Assembly: GCA_964058845.1 (NCBI GenBank)
Contig: CAXKVR010000108.1
Coordinates: 1-64,000, forward strand
Length of the DNA stretch: 64,000 bases
Source of the DNA: Carex sylvatica
Taxonomy: Eukaryota; Streptophyta; Magnoliopsida; Poales; Cyperaceae
Direction: 5' to 3'
Positions 23,804 through 32,390 of the stretch are shown here, one piece after another (position 1 is the stretch's first letter; each line of letters starts with the position of its first letter). The notes beneath the pieces are model-generated. The model was not told the DNA's origin. It ran no database searches and worked only from the letters and a program-made list of their open reading frames with translations. Both the position numbers and the translations under genes were made by a program.

Positions 23804-25379
23804 CCGATTTTTTTATTTATATCAAAAAAATATATATAAATATAAAAAACTAACTAAATTGTGCATTTATTTCGAAAACTACTCAAATCAGAAAAAAAAA
23901 TTTCGGTTTCAACACCAATTTCCGGTAAATGGATATTAAAATCGGAATAATTTTTCTCGGTTTTAGAATTTTTTTTTTCCAATTTTTTTTTTTTTCCAGT
24001 TTTTATCATTTATTTATTTTTTATATTAATGTATTAGAAATATTTAATATATTTCTTTAAAAATAGATGAAATACTATATAATTTGATTTATTTGAAAAA
24101 CTGCTACTAACTGTAGAAAAATTCAAATAAATTGAAATTTGTATTAATTCTGTGTATTTTTGAATGATCTATATGCTGGTGTAATCATTTTTGCAGTTTA
24201 ATCCTTGTATCAGGCCAGATTTGATGATTTACCAGCAGAGGTCAAATTTGATATATACACACATATGATACATATATTATATATACATATATATACACGC
24301 AAAATTTATCCGAATCTCCGTTAGTATCCGCAAAATTTATCCTAAGTGACCAAAATGTGATTGTACTTTTTATCATGTTTTTTTTTTGTGATTGTACTTT
24401 TACAAAAGTATTTAGAAGTCCACTTGACGACTTCTGTGTTGTCTGTCTACCCGTACTATAGAAGTATAGATTTATAAAAATATTTTTTTATTTTTAGTCT
24501 TTAAACATTCGATTTTGTGATTGTACTTTTACAAAAGTATTTAGAGGTCCACTTGACCACTTCTGTGTTGTCTGTCGACCCGTACTATAGAAGTATAGAT
24601 TTATAAAATTATATTTTATTTTTAGTCTTTAAACATTCAAATCTAACAACTAAATATTTTCTCTCTATAAAAAATTATTTGGAAAACTAAAATTTATTTC
24701 TTCTTTTTTACTATATATCTTTCTAAACATATTCACTGTTTTTTATTATAATTTTTAGATCAATCGATTTGTAACCTACATAAAAAATAGTAAAAAATAA
24801 TAATCTAAAATGATTTTTAAGTACATATATAAAATATATGTATCATATGTGTGTATATATCAAATTTGACATCTACTGGTAAATCAAAAAATTTGGACTG
24901 ATACAAGGATCAAACTGTAAAAGTGATTACACCAGCATGTAGATCATTCAAAAATACACAGAATTAATACAAATTTCAATTTATTTAAATTTTTCTACAG
25001 TTAGTAGCAGTTTTTCGAATAAATCAAATTATATAGTTTTTCATCTATTTTTAAAGAAATATATTAAATATTTCTAATACATTAATAAAAAAGATAAATA
25101 AATTATAAAAACTGAAAAAAAAAATCAGGAAAAAAAAATTCGGGAACAAAATTTTCCTAAAAAAAAAAAATCCTAAAACCGAAAATTTTTTTTCCGGAAA
25201 TTCATTACCGGAAATATTTTTTCCGGTTTTAATATCCATTTACCAGAAATTTTTTTTCCGAAAATTGGTGTTAAAACCGGAAAAAAAAATTTCCGGTTTG
25301 GGTAGTTTTAGAAATAAACGTATGGTTTGGTTAGTTTTTTTAATTTATATATTTTTTTGGATATAAATAAAAAAATCTG
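23804..25379. mobile_element. Large fold-back element, Mutator-like, with 9-bp target duplication
   Basis: 1576 bp, beginning CCGATTTTTTTATTTATATC and ending GATATAAATAAAAAAATCTG, flanked by identical 9-mers TGGCTTTGA at 23795-23803 and 25380-25388. The two arms (about 23804-24300 and 24830-25379) are long imperfect inverted repeats. For example GATTTACCAGCAGAGGTC near 24228 pairs with GACATCTACTGGTAAATC near 24869, and TGCTACTAACTGTAG near 24104 pairs with CTACAGTTAGTAGCA near 24996. A 9-bp duplication plus long inverted arms fits a non-autonomous Mutator-like (MULE) element. No transposase. A relic arm of the same family lies at 46695-47012. Confidence 0.88.
24387..24644 (+). repeat. Tandem repeat, 2 x 129 bp, at the fold-back centre
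   Basis: Two direct copies of a 129-bp unit that starts TGTGATTGTACTTTTACAAA, at 24387 and 24516. They differ at only a few positions (for example CTTGACGACTT versus CTTGACCACTT). They form the loop region between the arms of the MULE-like element. Confidence 0.85.
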
Positions 25380-25388
25380 TGGCTTTGA

Positions 25389-27190
25389 TAAGTGTCAACT
25401 CACTAATCTAAAAAAGTTAGAACCTAAAAAGATAAGATATTGGTCACCACTAGGATAAAAATTAAGATGTGAAAATTTTACCCAACTTATGTTGGAAAAA
25501 TTAGTGGGAATTAATTAATCATCTATCTAGTTTTCTTTTTTGAAAGAGATAGATATAGTGGTTAGATTTAATAAAAGGTGTGGTTGTCTTTATCTTTCAA
25601 AAAGATGCTACGTGTATTATTGTTACATGTTAACTTAATTGATTTAATAACTATGGGCCTAACAAGTCTTCATCCTCAAGCCTAGCTAAAATATTATTTA
25701 ATTGTTCCAAGTCAAATGCATCTTTGGATTGTAATCTAGTTGTCATATTGCTACTTTTTGTTTTGATCCCTAAAATTTAGAAAATTTTCATTTTGGTGCT
25801 TCAATGTTTAAATTTGTATTTTACGTTAATTAGCTCAGCTGCAATATGTGTCTACAAAATCATGCGTGAATAAATTATTAAATAAAAAATGACATGAAAG
25901 AAGCTGCCTTTTTTTTTTTTTTTAAAGTTTTAGCAAAGATTTTGCTATGTTTTCTTCAAATTTCAAATTTCAAATTGTAAAAGTATCACCAAGATGATGA
26001 CCAAATGAAATTTTTCAAGAACTTTAGGTACTAAAGTGACAAAACATGATTTCCTCAAGGGAAAATAATGTAATTTCTTCAAATTTTTATATGCCCAAGT
26101 TATCCTAAGGTGATTCAATATATATGAATTGATCAGGATCTCAGGATGTTCATTAGATATTGTATCAGCTGAGCTGTATTGGGGATAGGATGTAATACTT
26201 AATTATATTTTAAGAAGGTAGGGTTTTTAACAATAATAAAATATTTTATTTTACACAGAGGTGAAAATACCATGAAGTAAAAAAAGAAGAAAAAAAACAC
26301 AAATTAAAAAGTATTTTGTGAAGAATAAATAAATAAATAAAAGTGGAGGAGGCATAGTGACACCCACAGGATGATGTCTACCTTTCCAATCTGTTTATAA
26401 TGCCACTAACTTTACATTCCATCTTGCAACTAGTTAGTGGCAAGTGATTTTCTTTGATAGTGCATATATATTTTTTTTTTCTTTTCCATTTTTTTGTTAT
26501 AATAATTTATGGTGACAAGTGGACAAGTCCTTTTTGAAGAGTAATAAAGCTGGAGGCCACTTGCAAAAGGGAAAAAAAAAAATGCTTGTAGCAAATTCTC
26601 TCAATTTCAGAATCATAATATGTCTACTTGGTTACTATTTAGTTTTTGTAGATTTACTGTAATTATGCTATTAATATTGTTTAGAATAATTATAGTTGCA
26701 AGTATGATGTGTAATTATAATTTTTAAATTAAGTAATATATTTATAAAATAGTAAAAAGGATATATGTTATAAGTTGACAGTGGATAAGTTTATGAAATA
26801 TTTGCCAGAAATATCAAGTTAGTTTATTATCATTAGATCTCAGACCAAAAAATACTATTAACTCTTGGCATGTAATGCCAACTTGTGTCAAACACTTTCT
26901 TAAACAACATTATAGGCAAAAAGAAAATTAAGTAAACCAATCTGAAATCAATGTGTAAGAAGCCCACATAAGTACCACCATGTAATCTATGGACCTAAAC
27001 GGGCCTTATCACATGTACCTCCCAAGAGAGCTGTCATAAGAGAATTAGTGCCACTTCAAATGGGCTTTAAATTCTCAAGTTGGAAATTGCCAACAAATAA
27101 ACATATCAGTGTAAAATTAAGGCTTGATCGAAGCCCAAAATGATATTTGAGTAAACCGACAGTGTAAAACAAAATAACAAAAAATTTAGA
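25389..27190. other. AT-rich gene-free stretch
   Basis: No gene or bounded repeat recognised. The final part (about 27000-27190) lies just 3' of a U4 snRNA gene and may contain its 3' processing signals. Confidence 0.5.
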
Positions 27191-27204
27191 TTAGGTGTAT
27201 TGTA

Positions 27205-27358
27205 GGGTCCATCACCAGAGGTGGGTCCCTTCCAGAAATTCTCAGAGGCACACAGACAAGCTGCGGCCAATGAGGGGGTTTGGAAATAGTTTTCAACCAG
27301 CAATTGACGCGCTTCGGTATTACCTCACTAGCTGCGTCATTGCCCCAAGCGCAAAGAT
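27205..27358 (-). ncRNA. U4: U4 spliceosomal snRNA, copy 1
   Basis: On the minus strand the transcript begins ATCTTTGCGCTTGGGGCAAT, the conserved plant U4 5' end, which provides the stem I and II pairing with U6. The 5' stem-loop with the k-turn bases (GTGAGG ... CCGAAGC, the 15.5K/Snu13 site) follows, then TTGAAAACTATTTCC, an Sm site AATTTCTGG, and a terminal stem-loop closed by GGTG. Length is 154 nt, as usual for plant U4. U4 pairs with U6 in the U4/U6.U5 tri-snRNP and is unwound during spliceosome activation. A good TATA box and USE lie upstream. The sequence is identical to copy 2 over most of its length and differs mainly in the 3' stem, where an A-A mismatch is seen. Confidence 0.93.
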
Positions 27359-27383
27359 ATTTTCTACCGACGCAGTGCTGCTT

Positions 27384-27434
27384 TATTTATAGCTCGAGGT
27401 CCGACCGCTGCTCTTTACATCGACCTGGTGGGAT
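27384..27434 (-). promoter_or_regulatory. U4 copy 1 promoter: USE plus TATA
   Basis: Minus-strand TATAAATA (27384-27391) lies 26-33 bp upstream of the U4 start. An upstream sequence element ATCCCACCAGG (27424-27434; plant consensus RTCCCACATCG) lies about 32 bp further up. This USE-TATA spacing is the RNA polymerase II type in plants. Further upstream, GGCCCATAAAAGCCC (about 27477-27491) is shared by all three U4 copies. Confidence 0.85.
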
Positions 27435-27594
27435 ATCTTTATGCAGCACATACGAACCGGTTAGAAAACTCATCCGGGCTTTTATGGGCCTACGCCTCGT
27501 ATTTAGTTTTTAGTGACCTAAAGCGCAGAGGGTCAAATTTTCTTCACGGAGGCTTCGTTTTAAAAGTCTAACAAACAAAAACGCAACAGGGTGC

Positions 27595-27850
27595 GAAGGA
27601 TCGGCTGAGAGTAAATCTAGGCCATCTGTTTCAATTTGCTAGATTCAGGTATTCTCAATTTCTCAGCATCACATTATTTGTAGCCAAAACAAACTGCTAC
27701 AGTTTGGTACATCAGAAGAAGACAAAGAAATTTAAATTGCTGAAAAGTACATTCAGTTTGGTATTTGGATTAGTTTTTACATTAAGATAATAAACGAGGG
27801 AAAAGTCAAAATTACATTAAAACTACAAATTAAGGTAAAATGAACTATCA
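27595..27850. repeat. Segment duplicated near the second U4 gene
   Basis: GGCTGAGAGTAAATCTAGGC and the following ~110 bp (to CAAACTGCTACAGT), plus a later segment with TTAGTTTTTACATTAAGATAATAAACGAGG, recur at 30068-30210. The two U4 genes therefore sit in related duplicated sequence, though the order relative to U4 differs. Confidence 0.65.
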
Positions 27851-27914
27851 GTAGAACATTTAAATTATCAGTAAAAACTCAAAAGTCAGAACCAATACAT
27901 GAGTCAATTTGAAC

Positions 27915-28317
27915 GAGGAGGGTTCAAATGCCTCCATCACGCCTCTTTTTTTTTAAACTTAAATAACTCAAAATTTAAAACTTAAACATCAAAATAAAAC
28001 CGTTAGATGTGATCTATGTTATTTTCTCTATGTACTCATAAAAAATTATCACATTTTGATTTTTCTTTTATATGAATCAATAAGTTAAAAAATCAACGTC
28101 TATAAATTATCCACATTAGTATACATTTTTATAAGCTCAAAATGACAACCAAAACAAAGTTGAAATGCCATAATTATTTACACGTGCATAGATAAATAAT
28201 GTGATTCATATCCAACGGTTTTATTTTGAATTTTAAAATTTAAAATTTTAGTTATTAAAGTTTTTAAAATAGAGGTATGATGGAGGCACAAAAAATGAAG
28301 ACATTTGAACCCTCCTC
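27915..28317. repeat. MITE with GAGGAGGGTTCAAATG ends
   Basis: 403 bp with near-perfect inverted ends: GAGGAGGGTTCAAATGCCTC at the left, CATTTGAACCCTCCTC at the right. The interior is also self-complementary (AAATAACTCAAAATTTAAAA region). No target duplication could be fixed with certainty. Confidence 0.75.
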
Positions 28318-28383
28318 ATGTAGATAAATGGTATGGTTCAACATAGACAACTTTCATAACTTCTATTTCTTTCTATCTTTTCA

Positions 28384-28572
28384 AACAGTTCACGGATAAA
28401 CCTCAATATTTATATATAAAGAATTAATGGTATTGTGGTTGTGGATGGTTGCACAATCGAATTTTTTACTTGGCTTTTCTGAGCAACTTTGGAATTCAAC
28501 AATAAACAATTAAAATTTACTAGACTGCATACAACAACATGCTCCAGAGGAAAATGGAGAAAGGTGAGGGTC
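28384..28572 (+). repeat. Repeat shared with both defensin-like arms
   Basis: Nearly identical to 63817-64000 (from ATCAAACAGTTCACGGATAA to GAAAATGGAGAAAGGTGA, running off the window). A shortened inverted form lies at about 59895-59990. In the other two places it lies downstream of a defensin-like gene; here no such gene is present. Confidence 0.8.
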
Positions 28573-28912
28573 AAGTCCTCAAATTTCATTAATGGTGACC
28601 CAAATTGTATCACGATTACAAGATTGAAACGAAAATAAAATTGAAAGTAGCTAAATAAGAAAATTATAAGATATAAAGAAAAATGACAAATTGTAACAGA
28701 GAAGAAAAATAAAAAAATCAAACTACCCTAAATGATCAAAGCTGGTAAAAGCGTCACTTGAGAATTCTTTTTTTTCTGGTAAAAGAATTGGTAAAAGTTT
28801 TTTTTTCTGGTAAAACTGGTTATGATTTTCTTATACCAGAAGACAGAAAAATTCTTCTTTGCTGGTAAGGTCCTGATTTTAGCTTGTAAAAAACTATCTT
28901 GCTTCTGAGTTT

Positions 28913-29306
28913 GGCTAGTATAACATCAGTGTTATTTCAGTCTATATAACACCAATTCCAAACCTATTAAATCGAGTTCAAATGGTGAATCCAAACCGTT
29001 CAAACCTGTTTACTTTATGAGTGATGCGTTTACATGCAAACTTTTTATATTTTCAAGTTATTTTAGTATCAAATCAAGCGGCAAAAAAAATAAAAAATGA
29101 ATGTATTAAAATTAACTTAAAAACTCAAATATTTGACCGCTTGACTTAATACCAAATAAACTCAAAAATTTATAAATTTTACATGTAAACACACAACTTA
29201 AGAAGTAGATCGGTTTGAACGGTTTGGATTCACCATTTGAACTCGATTTGATAGGTTTTGGAGTTGGTGTTATATAGACTGAAATGACACTGATGTTATA
29301 TTAGCC
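28913..29306. repeat. MITE of the GGCTAGTATAACATC family, copy 1
   Basis: 394 bp, inverted ends GGCTAGTATAACATCAGTGT and ACACTGATGTTATATTAGCC, with long self-complementary interior (GTGAATCCAAACCGTTCAAAC / GTTTGAACGGTTTGGATTCAC around the middle). A second full-length copy is at 54716-55110. Confidence 0.8.
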
Positions 29307-29329
29307 ATACTCCTTGCTCCTCTATTATT

Positions 29330-29765
29330 TCCCTCGCAATCAATCATGGCGTCTTGTATTGCTCCGCAAATAGACGACGACATCGTTCTCTCCAAATGAA
29401 GAAACAGACTGTTATCTGAGTTTGCTTTATATTCCGGTACTCTGAATCAAGAATTGCAGATTGGCAGGGTAATTGTTGAAAATACTGGCACGGTGGCAGC
29501 TCAGTTCTCCGGTTTTGAATTTCCTGCACAATCTGTATCGTGAGCTCGCATTGGCCAAACATATGATATACAGCCTATTTTGCCCATGATTATAGGCCCT
29601 TCCATCATCATCTGATAATATTGATTTAACTGTGTAGTGTCCCTCCTTTGTCCACCTCCAATTCGTTGTATCAACTGCACTAGAATCGATGCCCCAATTG
29701 TTATAGTTCTGCAAATAGCTCTTGCTAATCGGATTGCACTTGAATTGGTGCATCAGGTTTGATAT
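29330..29765 (-). pseudogene. LINE reverse-transcriptase C-terminal fragment
   Basis: On the minus strand, two overlapping frames give the end of a plant LINE ORF2. One has WRWTKEGHYTVKS, typical of the zf-RVT region. The other has FGQCELTIQIVQEI and FFIWRERCRRLFAEQ, typical of the tail where an ICWHIWKxRN-like segment is expected. The shift between frames and the internal stops show it is degraded. Confidence 0.7.
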
Positions 29766-30208
29766 TGATTTGTCATTGACCAGTGTTTCTCACTTGCGCC
29801 ACTGTTGCCTCTTTGCACACTGCATATGAGTATAAATCTGAATATCTTGTACATCTGTCAAGAATTGAACATTTATTCATTGACCCACTTGGAATCTGAC
29901 CGATATGGAGAAGAATGGCTGTAGTTTTTTCATATTGTTCCACATTTGCGTGAATTCACATCCCTCAGGTTACAATTTAAACAGATGGTCCAGGATCGTT
30001 CTTTTAACTTGGCACGAATCTCAAATCACAAATAATACTAGCCGCCTGCGTTATCCCAAATAGGCACCGGCTGAGAGTAAATCTAGGCTGTCCGTTTCAA
30101 TTTGCTAGAGTCAGGTATTCTCAGCATAACATTATTATTTGTAGCCAAAACAAACAAACTGCTACAGTATGATCTTTAGATTAGTTTTTACCGTAAGATA
30201 ATAAATGA

Positions 30209-30340
30209 GGGCAAAAGTTATATATGTATAACTGATTAATTTAATAGCTTGTTTAAGTTCTGTGAAACTCGAACGGGCAAAAGTTATATATGTATAACTG
30301 ATTAATTTAATAGTTTGTTTAAATTCCGTGAAACTCGAAC
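30209..30340 (+). repeat. Tandem repeat, 2 x 66 bp
   Basis: Two direct copies of a 66-bp unit starting GGGCAAAAGTTATATATGTA (30209 and 30275), with three or four differences. A related single segment lies inverted near 59580-59640. Confidence 0.85.
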
Positions 30341-30539
30341 GCTAAATCTATCAAACTACAAAGGTAAAATGAATTATCGGTAGAACAATTTCAATTATCA
30401 GTAAAAACTCAGAACCAATACATGGGTCAACTTGAACACAAGCAACTTTTATAACTTCTATTTCTAGCTAAAATTAAAGCTCAACCGAATCTCAATTATA
30501 AACTGAAAGAAAAAAAATATTGATATTTTAAGAATTGTA

Positions 30540-30693
30540 GGATCCAACACCAGAGGTGGGACCCTTCCAGAAATTCTCAGAGGCACACAGACAAGCTGCG
30601 GCCAATGAGGGGGTTTGGAAATAGTTTTCAACCAGCAATTGACGCGCTTCGGTATTACCTCACTAGCTGCGTCATTGCCCCAAGCGCAAAGAT
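30540..30693 (-). ncRNA. U4: U4 spliceosomal snRNA, copy 2
   Basis: A 154-nt minus-strand U4 gene beginning ATCTTTGCGCTTGGGGCAAT. It has the complete 5' stem-loop (GTGAGG ... CCGAAGC), the central TTGAAAACTATTTCC, Sm site AATTTCTGG and a terminal hairpin from GGGTCC to GGATCC. In that hairpin a U-A pair replaces the A-A mismatch of copy 1, so copy 2 has the better 3' stem. Over the first ~130 nt it equals copy 1. The TATA box is weaker (TACAAATA), which may lower expression; the USE is intact. Same strand and same promoter layout as copy 1, about 3.3 kb away. Confidence 0.93.
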
Positions 30694-30718
30694 ACCTTCT
30701 ACAGATGCTGTGCTTCTT

Positions 30719-30770
30719 TATTTGTAGCTCAGAGGTCCTATCGTTTCTCTTTACATCAACCTGGTGGGAT
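30719..30770 (-). promoter_or_regulatory. U4 copy 2 promoter: USE plus weak TATA
   Basis: Minus-strand TACAAATA (30719-30726) sits 26-33 bp upstream of the U4 start. The USE ATCCCACCAGG is at 30760-30770, 33 bp further. The TATA box has a T-to-C change relative to copy 1. GGCCCATAAAAGCCC follows upstream near 30817-30831. Confidence 0.8.
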
Positions 30771-30973
30771 ATGTTTATGCAGCACATATACGAACCGGTT
30801 AGAAAACTCCTCATCCGGGCTTTTATGGGCCTTATTACAATTTACACGGAGAAATTGATTAAATGCAGAACTTGGCTTTGTACTTGAAACATAGTCACAG
30901 AATTGATTAAATGCAAAACTGCACATGAACGACACCTTAATGATATATATTTATATGCATGGACAAATTTCCA

Positions 30974-31473
30974 GTTTCCTAAATCACAAAATTTATGAAC
31001 CTAAAGTCTTTGACAGATGGGCAATACTTGAAGAGTGCTTGAAGCATCAACTTGTGAAGCTTGCGGTGAGAAAACTAATTTCTCTACTGTTCTTTTCTCA
31101 GATTCCTTCAGAACTTTTTTTTTGGTGAAAATTTCTGTAACCGTCTTTTTGTGATGTACTGTGCAACAGCGGACCCAGCAAGTCTGCTTTCATTTTATAC
31201 TTTTGTTATATAAACAAAAGACAAATGTCATTTTTATTTGTCTGGTGAGTCCATGTATTTATTTCAGTTGTCATATTCATTTGAATTATCACAAAATTGA
31301 CATATTGTTGATCTTCAAATTTGATCAAGCTTCGGAATAATAACGAGTATGTTGAATAATAATTTGGATAAAATTTTGATAAAATGTTTTGACACATGAT
31401 TGAGCTGCAGTGAAAATTTATGTTGTCATATTGGAAATTTATTTTTTGTCAATTTATGTATATAAAATATATG
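30974..31473. repeat. Duplicated block 1 upstream of the NLR
   Basis: About 500 bp, from GTTTCCTAAATCACAAAATT onward, repeated at 36767-37292 at high identity with small indels. Part of it can be read as codons (FLNHKIYEPKVFDRW...) in both copies, but no domain is recognised. The two copies flank the NLR as direct repeats about 5.8 kb apart. Confidence 0.8.
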
Positions 31474-31902
31474 GTGCTTCTAGTTAGTTATATATATTTA
31501 ATAATCGGCTTTTGTTTTTATTTACTCTTTTTCTTATTGTTCTATTATATGTTTTGGTTGGAATGTATTCTACACTTTTTAAATGAATATCTGTAAGAGA
31601 GTTTTGTAAATTTAAAAAAACATCAATAAATATAATATAATATAATATATATAGCTTGTTCTCAAAAATTATTTTTTTGCTTTTTTTATTCTCCTCTTTT
31701 TTTTTCCTTTTTTTTTAATCTTTTCACCTCATATACTCATTTTAGCAATGGTTGGGGTCAAGCCACGCATCAATATTAATACAAATCTTCATTCGAGTTT
31801 TGAACTTACAGCCTCACACACAAACAAAGTATTACTATCAGCATTAAATTAAAGACTTTTTTTTTTTATATTTTCCTTTAATTAATCTATGTCCTCAAAT
31901 AT

Positions 31903-32160
31903 ATAAAAAAAAAATTACAAAATCCACTACCTACAGAGCTCTTTTTGCCATTTTTTGTTTTTATTCACCTAAAGTAACTCAAAATTTGAGTTTAGATCCG
32001 GACCGTCAAATTTGTTTTGACACATATATTAAAGAGATTTTGTATATCAGATTAGATTGATCCAAATCTATTCAAAATTTATATTACTTCATAAGATCCG
32101 AATGTGCCTCAATTTGACTGTTCTGACACCACATCAATCAACATCCCTGGAACCCTCAAT
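31903..32160. repeat. Duplicated block 2 in the NLR 5' flank
   Basis: Segments such as CCACTACCTACA, ATTAAAGAGATT, TTATATTACTTCATAAGATCC and CACATCAATCAACATC recur in the same order at 37416-37791. Together with block 1 this shows the NLR upstream region was duplicated; the second copy is followed by no NLR. Confidence 0.7.
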
Positions 32161-32247
32161 TAAAATCCGAATTCTGAAGTGATCTCGAGCCACAGATTCG
32201 AATCAGACGGTCTCGATCCAAAACCCAAAAGTTGGGTTACTTTAGGG
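31968..32247. repeat. MITE directly upstream of the NLR (CCTAAAGTAACTC family)
   Basis: Ends CCTAAAGTAACTCAAAATTT and AAGTTGGGTTACTTTAGGG are inverted. It is about 280 bp, longer than the two copies at 10613 and 10978. It ends 144 bp before the NLR ATG, so it likely forms promoter or leader sequence. Confidence 0.65.
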
Positions 32248-32390
32248 ACCCGTACTGCTCTCCCACTACCCCCCAGCCGCGGCTCTCACTGTCTCTGTCT
32301 TCACTGATCGAACTTAGTCGACTAATATATTTTTATTTTTTTATTTTATCCTTTCTTTTTCTTTTCATTTTTCTTACCAAATTAAGAGCA

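Noticed and set aside
27195..27513. Short plus-strand ORFs over the U4 region, repeated near 30615
   Set aside because: Their similarity to each other is explained by the conserved U4 RNA and promoter on the other strand, not by protein coding.
30925..31128. ORF reading FLNHKIYEPKVFDRW, also in the duplicated block at 36767
   Set aside because: Shared by the two copies because the DNA is duplicated; no known domain and no start or splice context, so not called as a gene.
32232..32390. Upstream extension of the NLR ORF
   Set aside because: The first 53 codons overlap a MITE end and are Phe/Leu/Ser-rich; the NLR relic also supports the ATG at 32391.
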